From Bradyrhizobium sp. 141 (GTDB taxonomy: Bacteria > Pseudomonadota > Alphaproteobacteria > Rhizobiales > Xanthobacteraceae), in NCBI RefSeq assembly GCF_023074055.1, contig NZ_JADPKR010000082.1, positions 1 to 64,000 of the forward strand: a stretch of DNA of 64,000 nt, in the 5' to 3' direction. Shown piece after piece: positions 9,573 through 16,974 of this stretch. The position numbers and the translations under genes were made by a program. The notes below the pieces were generated by a model. That model worked only from the letters and a program-made list of their open reading frames with translations, did no database searches and was not told the origin of the DNA. Position 1 is the first letter of the stretch. Each line of letters opens with the position of its first letter.

Positions 9573-9598
9573 CTCGGGGCCGGACGAGAGGATACGGA

Positions 9599-10516
9599 AT
9601 GGAATTGCAACAGCTTCGATGCTTCGTGGCGGCGGCCGAGCAGTTGCATTTTGGCCGCGCGGCGCAGCATCTCCAGATGCTGCCCTCCGCGCTCGGCCGC
9701 CAGATCAGGCTGCTGGAGGAAGATCTGGGCACGCGGCTGTTTGCGCGGACGACGCGTGCGGTGTCGCTGACGGAAGATGGCGCGACGCTATTGCGCGATG
9801 CGCGCGCCATCCTCGCCCGCGTCGAGGTGGTCGCGAGCAATCTGCGCAACCGCTCGCGCGCGGGGGCTGCTCGAAAACTCCGGGTCGGCGCCATCGACAG
9901 TGCCGCGGCCGGGCTGTTGCCGGCGCTCTTGCGCGACTTCCGCGCAAAATATCCTGACATCGCGGTGCAGCTTCTCGAGGACAAGACCGTCCGGCTGCTG
10001 CCAAAGATCTTGACCGGCGCGCTCGATCTCGCCTTTGTTCGCCCGCCCGCCAGTGCGGACAAGCGGCTCGAATTCCGCGATCTGCTCCAGGAGACCGCGA
10101 TCGTGGCATTCCCGCAGCGGCATGCGCTGGCCAAGAGGACCTCGATCACGCTGGCCGAGATCGCCGACGAGGCGATGCTGGTACCGGACCGCCGCTCGCG
10201 GCCGCACAGCCACGACCTCACCATGAAACTCTTCGAGCAGGCGGGCCTCACGCCACGCATCGTGCAGGTCGCCGACGAGAAGCAGACCATCATCAATCTT
10301 GTCGCAACGAAGCTCGGGGTCGCGATCGTGCCGCGCTGGACCGCGCGGATGGCGGTGACGGGGGTGCGCTTCGTGTCGCTACGGCCGAAGCAGAGCGGCC
10401 CGGTCGGCCGGCTGCCGCTGGCTGCCGCATGGCTGCGCGGCTCGCGCGATCCGGCCCGCGATGCGATGCTGGCGGTGCTCGATGCCCGCCTGCGCAGCTA
10501 TGCGCGGGAGGCTTGA
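9599..10516 (+). CDS. LysR family transcriptional regulator
   Basis: This 305-residue regulator has the N-terminal LysR winged helix (ELQQLRCFVAAAEQLHFGRAAQHLQM, then RQIRLLEEDLGTRLF, residues 1-60), a linker helix, and a periplasmic-binding-like effector domain from about residue 90. It is transcribed divergently from the MFS/dehydrogenase operon and upstream of an aspartate-dehydrogenase-like gene on the same strand. By the usual LysR arrangement it activates the divergent operon in response to its organic-acid substrate. The recognition helix lacks the commonest PSLS pattern (QMLPSALGRQI instead), which is normal variation. Confidence 0.9.
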   Translation: MELQQLRCFVAAAEQLHFGRAAQHLQMLPSALGRQIRLLEEDLGTRLFARTTRAVSLTEDGATLLRDARAILARVEVVASNLRNRSRAGAARKLRVGAIDSAAAGLLPALLRDFRAKYPDIAVQLLEDKTVRLLPKILTGALDLAFVRPPASADKRLEFRDLLQETAIVAFPQRHALAKRTSITLAEIADEAMLVPDRRSRPHSHDLTMKLFEQAGLTPRIVQVADEKQTIINLVATKLGVAIVPRWTARMAVTGVRFVSLRPKQSGPVGRLPLAAAWLRGSRDPARDAMLAVLDARLRSYAREA

Positions 10517-10554
10517 GAGGCTATGACGTTGGCGTGACGAGAGGGTGGGATGCG

Positions 10555-11370
10555 ATGACCGAACGAAACGACTTGCGGGTTGCCATCGCGGGCCTGGGCT
10601 CGATCGGCACCAAGATCGCCACAGCGCTCGATCAGGGCATCGAAGGGCTAGCGCTATCCGCCGTGGCGGTGCGCGATCCCGCAAAGCATCGGGCGTTCCT
10701 CGATAGCCTCCGCCGCCCGCCGCAGGTCCTGCCGATCGGCCAGCTCGGCGAAGCCGCCGACATCGTGGTCGAATGCGCGCCGAGCAGCCAGTTGCGCGCG
10801 ATCGTCGAGCCCGCAGTGAAGCGCGGCAAGGCCGCGGTCGTCGTCAGCGTCGGCGGGCTGCTCGATAATTTCGATCTCGTCGATCTCGCCCGCGCCAATG
10901 GCGGCCGCATCCTCGTGCCGACAGGCGCCCTGATCGGGCTCGATGCCGTCAATGCCGCCGCGGTCGGTACCATCAATTCCGTGAAGATGGTGACGCGCAA
11001 GCCGATCGACGGGCTGAAGGGCGCGCCGTTCATCGTCGCGAACAACATCGACATCGACAAGCTGAGCGAGCCGCTAAAACTGTTCGAGGGCACCGCGCGC
11101 GAGGCCGCCAAGGGCTTTCCGGCCAATCTGAATGTCGCGGTGGCGCTGTCGCTCGCGGGCGTCGGACCGGATCGCACGCAGGTGCAGATCTGGGCCGATC
11201 CGACCGTGACGCGCAACGTTCACCGCATCGAGGTCGAGGCGGATTCGGCGCGCTTCTCGATGTCGATCGAGAACATCCCGTCCGAGAATCCCAAGACCGG
11301 CCTTATCACCGCGCTCTCGGTGATCGCGCTCCTGCGCAAGCAGCGCGCGACGCTCTGCGTCGGGACGTGA
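10555..11370 (+). CDS. nadX: L-aspartate dehydrogenase-like protein
   Basis: This 271-residue protein has an N-terminal Rossmann fold (VAIAGLGSIGTKIA, residues 9-22) and the DUF108/aspartate dehydrogenase C-terminal domain (VVVSVGGLLD, PTGALIGLDAVNAAAVG, then NLNVAVALSLAGVGPDRTQVQIWADP). The family converts L-aspartate to iminoaspartate for NAD synthesis, or works reductively. The ATG at 10555 is chosen because GAGGGTGGGA precedes it; an upstream in-frame extension overlaps the lysR 3' end and looks non-coding. It lies 38 bases after lysR on the same strand. Placement beside a tartrate/malate-type operon suggests it may handle oxaloacetate or hydroxyaspartate-related intermediates instead of NAD synthesis, which is inference. 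Confidence 0.8.
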   Translation: MTERNDLRVAIAGLGSIGTKIATALDQGIEGLALSAVAVRDPAKHRAFLDSLRRPPQVLPIGQLGEAADIVVECAPSSQLRAIVEPAVKRGKAAVVVSVGGLLDNFDLVDLARANGGRILVPTGALIGLDAVNAAAVGTINSVKMVTRKPIDGLKGAPFIVANNIDIDKLSEPLKLFEGTAREAAKGFPANLNVAVALSLAGVGPDRTQVQIWADPTVTRNVHRIEVEADSARFSMSIENIPSENPKTGLITALSVIALLRKQRATLCVGT

Positions 11371-11374
11371 ACTC

Positions 11375-12679
11375 TTAAGCGCCCGTCACGCGCCAGATCA
11401 CGTTGCCGACGTCGTCGGCCATCAGCAGCGACTTCTTGTCGGGGCCGATCACGACGCCGACCGGGCGGCCGTAGGATTCCTTCTCGTCCGGGGACAGGAA
11501 GCCCGACAGGATGTCGCGGCCGGGGCCGGAGGGCTTGCCGTTCTCGAACGGAATGAACACCAGCTTGTAGCCTGAGAGTTTGCTGCGATTCCACGAGCCG
11601 TGCTGGCCGATCACCATGCCGTCGGGGAAGCCGGGTAGGGTGCCTGCCGGCATCCAGCACAGGCCGAGCGAAGCGGTGTGACCGCCGAGCGCGTAGTCCG
11701 GTTGAATCGCCTTGGCGACCAGCGCCGGATCCTGCGGCACGCGATCGTCCACCGTCTTGCCCCAGTAGCAATAGGGCCAGCCGTAGAAACCGCCGTCGCG
11801 CACCGAGGTGAGATAATCCGGCGGTGTCTCATCGCCGAGGCCGTCGCGCTCGTTGACGACGGTCCAGAGCACATTCGTATTCGGCTCCCAGGCAAGGCCC
11901 ACGGGATTACGCAGGCCTGCGCCGAAAATGCGATGCGTGCCGGCGACGAGGTCGAGCTCGTACACCGCGGCGCGGCCCTGCTCGACCTCCATGCCCATCT
12001 CGGCGATGTTGCTGAGCGAGCCGACACCGGCATAGAGTTTCTTGCCGTCGGGGCTTGCGAGCAGGCTGCGCGTCCAGTGCCCGCCCGGCTTGAAAGTCGT
12101 GAGCCGCTTGCCCGCCGCGGTGATGCGGTCGGCGCCCGCGACATAGGGAAACGCCATCACGCCGTCGGTGTTGCCGACATAGAAAGTGTCGCCGACCAGC
12201 GCCATGCCGAAGGGTTGGCTGAGGTTTTCCATGAAGGCGCCGCGATGTTCGGCGACGCCGTCGCCGTCCTTGTCGCGCAGCAGCGTGATGCGGTTGGCGG
12301 AAACGCCGAGCGCGGCGGCGCGCCGCATCGTTGCCTGCATCGCGTAATGAAACACGGATCTCGGTGCGCCTGCGATCTGCGTCGCCTCCGCGATCAGCAC
12401 GTCGCCATTGGGCAGCACCTCGATCCAGCGCGGATGATCGAGACCGCTCGCGAACGTATTGACCTTGAGCCCGGACGCGACCGTCGGCTTCTGTCCTTCG
12501 CTCCAGCCGCGCGCGGACGGCATCTTCAGCGTCGGGATCGCACCCTGCGGCTTCGCTTCGGGAATGGCGGGCCTCTCTCCCCAGGCCGGCGCGGGCTCGG
12601 TGCCGGTCAGCTTCCGCCATTGCAGCGCGACGCCGCCGAGGACTGCGACGAACTGCGCGAAGATGCTGGAAAAGGTCAT
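11375..12679 (-). CDS. Sorbosone dehydrogenase-family (PQQ-type beta-propeller) protein
   Basis: This is a 434-residue protein with an N-terminal hydrophobic segment (about residues 2-18) followed by a six-bladed beta-propeller of the glucose/sorbosone dehydrogenase family. Recognisable pieces are FASGLDHPRWIEVLPNGDVLIAEA, LLRDKDGDGVAEHR, GLRNPVGLAWEP, the DETPPDYLTSVRDGGFYGWPYCYWG loop and HTASLGLCWMPAG. Members are exported, PQQ-dependent sugar or aldehyde dehydrogenases, and many are uncharacterised. The ATG at 12679 has AGGGG upstream; a 17-codon upstream extension is unlikely. It converges with the aspartate-dehydrogenase-like gene (4 bases apart). No PQQ synthesis genes are in the window. 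Confidence 0.83.
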   Translation of the reverse strand: MTFSSIFAQFVAVLGGVALQWRKLTGTEPAPAWGERPAIPEAKPQGAIPTLKMPSARGWSEGQKPTVASGLKVNTFASGLDHPRWIEVLPNGDVLIAEATQIAGAPRSVFHYAMQATMRRAAALGVSANRITLLRDKDGDGVAEHRGAFMENLSQPFGMALVGDTFYVGNTDGVMAFPYVAGADRITAAGKRLTTFKPGGHWTRSLLASPDGKKLYAGVGSLSNIAEMGMEVEQGRAAVYELDLVAGTHRIFGAGLRNPVGLAWEPNTNVLWTVVNERDGLGDETPPDYLTSVRDGGFYGWPYCYWGKTVDDRVPQDPALVAKAIQPDYALGGHTASLGLCWMPAGTLPGFPDGMVIGQHGSWNRSKLSGYKLVFIPFENGKPSGPGRDILSGFLSPDEKESYGRPVGVVIGPDKKSLLMADDVGNVIWRVTGA

Positions 12680-13102
12680 GAGAAGCCCCTGTCGAACCCT
12701 TGAGGCACAGTTCAACGCCGGATCGCCCAAAGCCCCGCGCGGGCTCAGGCCTGATCGTCGACCTCTCCAGATCCACGATGGATGTCGTCGTGCCTCTTTG
12801 CGCGCGCATCCAACTGGTTGGCGGTAAAAAGGTCAACATGTGCCGGCCTGTATCGGGCCGTTTATGGCCTGCGCAATGGCGTCACGCCGAATTTGCATGG
12901 CAAGGATGCGGCTCTGTCACCGTCATCCTGAGGTGGCCGCTCCTTCAGCGGCCCTCGAAGGATGTACGGCCCGGCTGCATCTCGGCCGTACATCCTTCGA
13001 GGCTCGGCTCGCGATGCGTTCGCATCGCAAACCTCGCACCTCAGGATGACGGGACTAACAGCAGCGTTGCGCGGAGAAAGGGGTAGAGGGAAGAGGCGCG
13101 CC
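12680..13102. other. Gene-free interval with a large palindromic repeat
   Basis: No credible gene is seen in this 423-base gap. Short open frames here have non-protein-like composition. About 130 bases of it is the palindromic element at 12922-13050. The rest (12680-12921) holds the promoter region of the sorbosone-type gene, with no box that I can assign. Confidence 0.6.
12922..13050. repeat. Dispersed palindromic repeat, GTCATCCTGAGG type
   Basis: This 129-base element has outer ends GTCATCCTGAGG and the complementary CTCAGGATGAC. An inner stem (GATGTACGGCC with GGCCGTACATC, about 12961-12992) and repeated CTTCGAGG/CCTCGAAG segments let it fold into a large cruciform. A degenerate relative is at 43265-43390. 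It lies in a gap between two same-strand genes and may end transcription coming from the methyltransferase side. Confidence 0.8.
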
Positions 13103-13729
13103 TCACCGCGGCGACAGGAACGGGATGATCATCGGAACGCGGCGGCAATAGGCGCCGTAGGCGTCTTCGCCGAGCTCCTTGGACAGGAACACCTCTTCCA
13201 TCCGGCCCTTCTGCCACATGCCGAGCGAGATCAGGATCGCACCAAGGATCGTCGTGACGAGGCCGATCGCGATGCCGGTCACGAGCATGCCGAAGATCAG
13301 ACCGGTGTAGATCGGGTGACGCACGACGCCGTAGGGGCCGGTGTCGATGACGCGATGATCTTCCTTGTGGGTGATGGTGTTGGACCAGAACTTTCCGAGG
13401 TGCAGCCGGCCCCACCAGGCGAAGGCGATGCCGGCGGCCGAGAGGACCGCGGCGATGGTGATGCCGGTGTTGCCGAGCACCCAGAGCGGCTTCCAGCCCA
13501 TGAGCTGTGCAACCCACGGCGTGTACAGGATGCCGCCGACCAGGATCGGCAGGCGATAGCGCTGCGACTCCAGCGTCATGACCTGCTTCTTGGTCTGTCC
13601 CTGCCAGAACGATGCGCCAACCCAGCTGGCGAGAAAGGCAAGCCAGATCAGGGCGAGGAGTTCGGTCGGCCAGGTCGTGGTCCAGCCACCCCAGGCGACA
13701 GAGAGAAGCTTGCTGAAATCGAAGGACAT
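13103..13729 (-). CDS. ICMT-like membrane methyltransferase
   Basis: This 208-residue membrane protein has about five hydrophobic segments and the isoprenylcysteine carboxyl methyltransferase-like signature in its C-terminal third: TGPYGVVRHPIYTG (SAM/substrate region) and then EEVFLSKELGEDAYGAYCRRVP. Bacterial relatives methylate small lipophilic or membrane substrates using SAM, and most are uncharacterised. It is the last of three tightly spaced same-strand genes (27 bases after the SDR gene), following DUF962/Mpo1-like and 3-beta-HSD-like proteins. This suggests action on a lipid or isoprenoid. The substrate is unknown. Confidence 0.82.
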   Translation of the reverse strand: MSFDFSKLLSVAWGGWTTTWPTELLALIWLAFLASWVGASFWQGQTKKQVMTLESQRYRLPILVGGILYTPWVAQLMGWKPLWVLGNTGITIAAVLSAAGIAFAWWGRLHLGKFWSNTITHKEDHRVIDTGPYGVVRHPIYTGLIFGMLVTGIAIGLVTTILGAILISLGMWQKGRMEEVFLSKELGEDAYGAYCRRVPMIIPFLSPR

Positions 13730-13756
13730 GAAGGTTCTTTGCGTTGGGCGGACAGC

Positions 13757-14788
13757 TCAGCTCGCGCGCGAGGAGAGCGCGTGATGCTTGATGGCGCCAG
13801 AGGCCGGCTGGCCGTTACGGGCGAGCAGATGGGTGATGGTTTCGCGCAGCACTGGCTCGATCGGACGCGGCGAATAGCCGAGCTCGGTGCGTGCCTTGCC
13901 GATCGAGAGGTCGCTGGCGGCGAGCGCGATGCGCACGCCCTCGGCGGTGCCGTTGGGCGGCCGGCGCGTGACATGATCGGAGATGTATTCGAGCATGATC
14001 GCGGAGAGCTCGGCGATCCTGCCGGGGACGACGACCGGATACTGACGGCGGCCGCTCATCGCCGACATCATCCGCAGGATGTTGCCGAGCGGAACGCAGT
14101 CGCCGCCGAGGATGTAGCGCTGGCCGAGGCGGCCGCGCTCCATGGTCAGCACCAGGCCCATGGCCACGTCGCGGACATCGACGAGGTTGACCAGGAAGTT
14201 GAGATGCGGCTGCACCTTCTTCTGGAGGAAGTACCATAGCATCGCCGTCGGCGGCGTCAGATTGTGATCGGCGGCGCCGATCGGCATGGTCGGCGTGCCG
14301 ATCACCAGCGGAAAGCCATTGGCCGCTGCCTTGGCGGCATGTTGTTCGGCGAGCGACTTCGACCGCGTATAGGCGCCCGGCATCGCGTCGGCCGGCTGCA
14401 GCGCCTCTTCAGCGGGAACGCCATTGAGGTCGGAATAGGGGAACAGGATCGATTCCGTCGAGCAATGCAAAAAGCGGGACACGCCGCGCTTCATTGCAGC
14501 CGCGAGCACGATTTCGGTGCCGCGACAGTTGACGTCGTGAAAGTCCTGTTTGTTGGCGACCCACATGCCGGGCAGTCCGGCGAGGTGATAGACCTGATCG
14601 ACCCCGGAGATCGCAGCATCGACCGCGGCGCTGTCCAGCACCGAGCCGTGGACATGTTCAACGTCCGCGTTCGCCGCGGCCGGCGGACGGACATCGAGCA
14701 CACGCACCCGCTGCCCACGGGCGCGGAGCACTTCTACGAGATGATGTCCGATGAAGCCACTGCCACCGGTAACCAGTACGAGAGCCAT
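13757..14788 (-). CDS. NAD-dependent epimerase/3-beta-HSD-like SDR
   Basis: This 343-residue extended short-chain dehydrogenase has the TGGSGFIG nucleotide motif (residues 7-14), a YxxxK catalytic pair (AYTRSKSLAEQ), and an upstream Ser/Thr (HCSTES). The C-terminal half (VNLVDVRDVAMGLVLTMERG, YILGGDCVPL, LGYSPRPIEPVLRETI) matches the 3-beta-hydroxysteroid dehydrogenase/dihydroflavonol reductase subgroup that works on hydroxylated lipids and terpenoids. The ATG at 14788 begins directly with the nucleotide fold, and the 34-codon upstream extension runs into the neighbour. It is the middle gene of the DUF962-SDR-ICMT operon. A role in hopanoid or other isoprenoid modification is a guess from context. 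Confidence 0.83.
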   Translation of the reverse strand: MALVLVTGGSGFIGHHLVEVLRARGQRVRVLDVRPPAAANADVEHVHGSVLDSAAVDAAISGVDQVYHLAGLPGMWVANKQDFHDVNCRGTEIVLAAAMKRGVSRFLHCSTESILFPYSDLNGVPAEEALQPADAMPGAYTRSKSLAEQHAAKAAANGFPLVIGTPTMPIGAADHNLTPPTAMLWYFLQKKVQPHLNFLVNLVDVRDVAMGLVLTMERGRLGQRYILGGDCVPLGNILRMMSAMSGRRQYPVVVPGRIAELSAIMLEYISDHVTRRPPNGTAEGVRIALAASDLSIGKARTELGYSPRPIEPVLRETITHLLARNGQPASGAIKHHALSSRAS

Positions 14789-14816
14789 GCAGAAGGTTGC
14801 TGTTTCGCTTCTAGAG

Positions 14817-15353
14817 CTATCGGGTTGAAAGAGAATTGGTCGGAAGAGGCGCCAGAATCGCGGCAAGGTCGCGACGGAAGCCCAATGCAATGAATAATTT
14901 TGCCATCACGAACATCGGTCCAAGCAAAAGATGCGAAGGAAAAGTGAACAACGAGGCTTCGCGGCCCTCAAAAACCTTGTGGCCGATGGCCTGCGCGGCG
15001 AAGCCGAGCGCCACCAGCGCGGCGAAAATCGCCCACATCGTCGCGGTGCCGACTTGCGCCGCAATGGTCGTCGCAACCGAAAACAGCACGATCGAGACGG
15101 CCAGAATGCCGATCCCGAGCGCCATGTCGAGCAGCAGCCAATAGATCAGAACCGGCAAGGCCAGGATCACCGCCAGGCTGACATCGAAACCGAACAGCGG
15201 AAGCCTGACCAGCGTCAGCGGCAGCACGGCGCCGGTGAACAACAGAAGAATACCCACCACATGCATCGCCGTGTTCCGGGGGTCGCGATGGTACTCGACA
15301 TAAACGGCAAGTTGGCGCTGAAAATAGCCACCCATTTCGGTCTCATGCAGCAC
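14817..15353 (-). CDS. DUF962/Mpo1-like membrane protein
   Basis: This 178-residue protein has four or five membrane segments and the hallmark motifs of the DUF962 family: YHRDPRNTAMHVVGI near residue 20 and QAIGHKVFEGREAS near residue 125, followed by LLLGPMFVMAK. The His pairs correspond to the iron ligands of yeast Mpo1, a dioxygenase that alpha-oxidises 2-hydroxy fatty acids. An internal Met (residue 7) is an alternative start. It is the first gene of a three-gene operon with an SDR and an ICMT-like methyltransferase, 28 bases upstream of the SDR stop-to-start gap. Fatty-acid alpha-oxidation is known for the yeast protein only; the bacterial role is inferred. Confidence 0.82.
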   Translation of the reverse strand: MLHETEMGGYFQRQLAVYVEYHRDPRNTAMHVVGILLLFTGAVLPLTLVRLPLFGFDVSLAVILALPVLIYWLLLDMALGIGILAVSIVLFSVATTIAAQVGTATMWAIFAALVALGFAAQAIGHKVFEGREASLFTFPSHLLLGPMFVMAKLFIALGFRRDLAAILAPLPTNSLSTR

Positions 15354-15506
15354 GGGGTTGGGAAGGGCGAACAGAGGCTATAGCACTGGACCGGGCGGTG
15401 CACAAACCGGCGCTTTTGTCGCGCAAAACCGTATTGTTGCGCCCCGGGCAGGCTACAAAACGATCAGGACTTCAAAGGGTTCCGTCAGGTGTGAAGCCGC
15501 GTTCGC

Positions 15507-16172
15507 TCAGCGCTTCTTGGCGGGCTTTTTCGCCGCAGGCGCAGGCGCCGCAGCTGGATGCGCCTCTTCAGGCAGCTTGGCATAGGTCAGGATTTGCAAC
15601 TGGCCGTTGACGGCCGAGGTCGGCTTGGCCCGGTCGAGAAACTGCTCCTCTCCGAGGCCGATCGGATGCAGCCGCTTGGTCGAGATCTTGAACGTGTTCA
15701 CCAGCACGTCGCGGATCGCGTCGGCGCGGCGCTGGCTCAGGATCGCGTTGGCCTCGCGCGTCTTCGAATTGGATTCGACGTGACCGACGATCAGGAACGT
15801 GTAGGGCAGCAGCGAGGAATGAACCATCGCGTCGGCGATGCGGCCGACGGTTTGGTAGGAGGCCGGCTGGATGATCGGCGTGTCGGCATCGAACTGGATC
15901 TGCGCGTTGAAGGCGGGCAGCTTGGCGAGGTCAGGCGCGATCGGCGGCCGGTTCACCGGGCCCGGATCGTTCTTGATCCTGGCCTTGGCACGCTCCATCA
16001 CCTGCTGCTTCAGCGCGGGAAGATCGACCTCGGCGGCTTCTTCGAAGTGGTTGAGCTTGCCGACGATGTCGTCGCGGGTCGGCGCCGCCGTCTGCGCGCG
16101 TGCAGCGCCCGCGAGCAGAGCGAAGCCCAGCGCGATGCCTAGTCCGGCAGTGGAGAGCCTGTTGGCGCGCAT
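15507..16172 (-). CDS. OmpA-like peptidoglycan-associated protein
   Basis: This 221-residue protein has a signal peptide (residues 1-26, ending ARA), a spacer rich in charged residues, and a C-terminal OmpA-like domain (IQFDADTPIIQPASYQTVGRIADAM, IVGHVESNSKTREANAILSQRRADAIRDVL, LGEEQFLD). It ends with an Ala/Pro/Lys tail (PAAKKPAKKR). OmpA-like domains bind peptidoglycan; in this copy the usual GHTD is GHVE, so binding may differ. Its ATG shares a base with the TGA stop of the preceding Cys-rich gene, so the two are translationally coupled. They probably act together in the periplasm or outer envelope. Confidence 0.83.
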   Translation of the reverse strand: MRANRLSTAGLGIALGFALLAGAARAQTAAPTRDDIVGKLNHFEEAAEVDLPALKQQVMERAKARIKNDPGPVNRPPIAPDLAKLPAFNAQIQFDADTPIIQPASYQTVGRIADAMVHSSLLPYTFLIVGHVESNSKTREANAILSQRRADAIRDVLVNTFKISTKRLHPIGLGEEQFLDRAKPTSAVNGQLQILTYAKLPEEAHPAAAPAPAAKKPAKKR

Positions 16173-16588
16173 CAGCGATACCCCGCGTCGTCGACCGCCT
16201 TCAGGCAATTGTTGCTGATGCCCTTGGGCGTCGAGACCAGGCAGGGGATCGACTTGCTGGTCTCCTTGGTCGAGCCGCCGCAGACCTTGACGATCTCGCG
16301 CTGGCAGGCGTTCGCCACCGTGACGCGCGCGGCGACTCGCTTCTGGATGGCGTCGAAGGCACCGAGATAGTCGCTCGCGCATTGCGGAGACAGCACGTCG
16401 CGGTTGCGCGACAGGCACTCCTTCAGGCGGGTCGAGTCCGGGTTGACGCCGCGGCAATTGGCGACGATCTCCGCACCGCAGCTCTTGGCCAAGAGCCCGA
16501 TCGAATCGCCGAAGCTCATGGTCTCCGCCGCGCTGAGCGACGGCATCCCCAATGCAAGCACGATCAGTGTGACGGAGCCCCGGACCAT
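16172..16588 (-). CDS. Exported Cys-rich protein with GLG1-like repeat
   Basis: This 138-residue protein has a signal peptide (about 1-20) and eight cysteines in two groups of four. The spacing (C..EI...C..V.......L..CL......LS..C) resembles the cysteine-rich GLG1 repeat that is best known from animal Golgi proteins and occurs sporadically in alphaproteobacteria. It would be oxidised in the periplasm. The ATG at 16588 is preferred to an upstream TTG at 16624 because the hydrophobic signal starts right after it. Its stop overlaps the start of the OmpA-like gene. The biochemical function is unknown; similarity is by pattern only. Confidence 0.7.
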   Translation of the reverse strand: MVRGSVTLIVLALGMPSLSAAETMSFGDSIGLLAKSCGAEIVANCRGVNPDSTRLKECLSRNRDVLSPQCASDYLGAFDAIQKRVAARVTVANACQREIVKVCGGSTKETSKSIPCLVSTPKGISNNCLKAVDDAGYR

Positions 16589-16675
16589 GGCTGCATCTGA
16601 TACGGGGAAGTTCGTGATGGTCAAGGGGCGTTCGGACCAGAACTGTCGAGAGTTGCGCAGTGCGGCGAACAGTCC

Positions 16676-16966
16676 TCACTCCGTGGCGTCAGTAACGGGC
16701 GGCCATTCGATCAGGGCGACCGTGTGGTTTCTGAGGTCGTCGGCCACGCCAGGGTCGGCCTTGAGCTGGTCCAACGTCCGCGGCGGGGGAAGCTGGCGGC
16801 CGTCCTCAATCAGTTCCTGCGCATAGAACGCGAGCGCCTCGGGCGCGCTCTCCAGGGCCTCGTCGACGTCGTCGCCGCCGGAAATGCAGCCCGGCAGGTC
16901 GGGAAACCACAAGCTGACAGCTTCGTCCGGGCCGGCGTCCTCGATGATGGCGATGTAGTGAGCCAC
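16676..16966 (-). CDS. Solo HicB-family protein
   Basis: This 96-residue protein has the HicB partial RNase H-like fold: a YIAIIEDAG start, WFPDLPGCISGGDDVDEALESAPEAL, and a C-terminal region with LPPPRTLDQL. It starts with GTG behind GTGAGG, 8 bases after the uvrD stop, so it lies at the end of the uvrD transcript. HicB normally neutralises the HicA mRNA interferase, but no HicA-like gene (a small basic dsRBD protein with a conserved His) is present on either side. It may be an orphan antitoxin or a regulator. It lacks an obvious C-terminal HTH or RHH DNA-binding domain. Confidence 0.75.
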   Translation of the reverse strand: MAHYIAIIEDAGPDEAVSLWFPDLPGCISGGDDVDEALESAPEALAFYAQELIEDGRQLPPPRTLDQLKADPGVADDLRNHTVALIEWPPVTDATE

Positions 16967-16974
16967 GACGGGCC

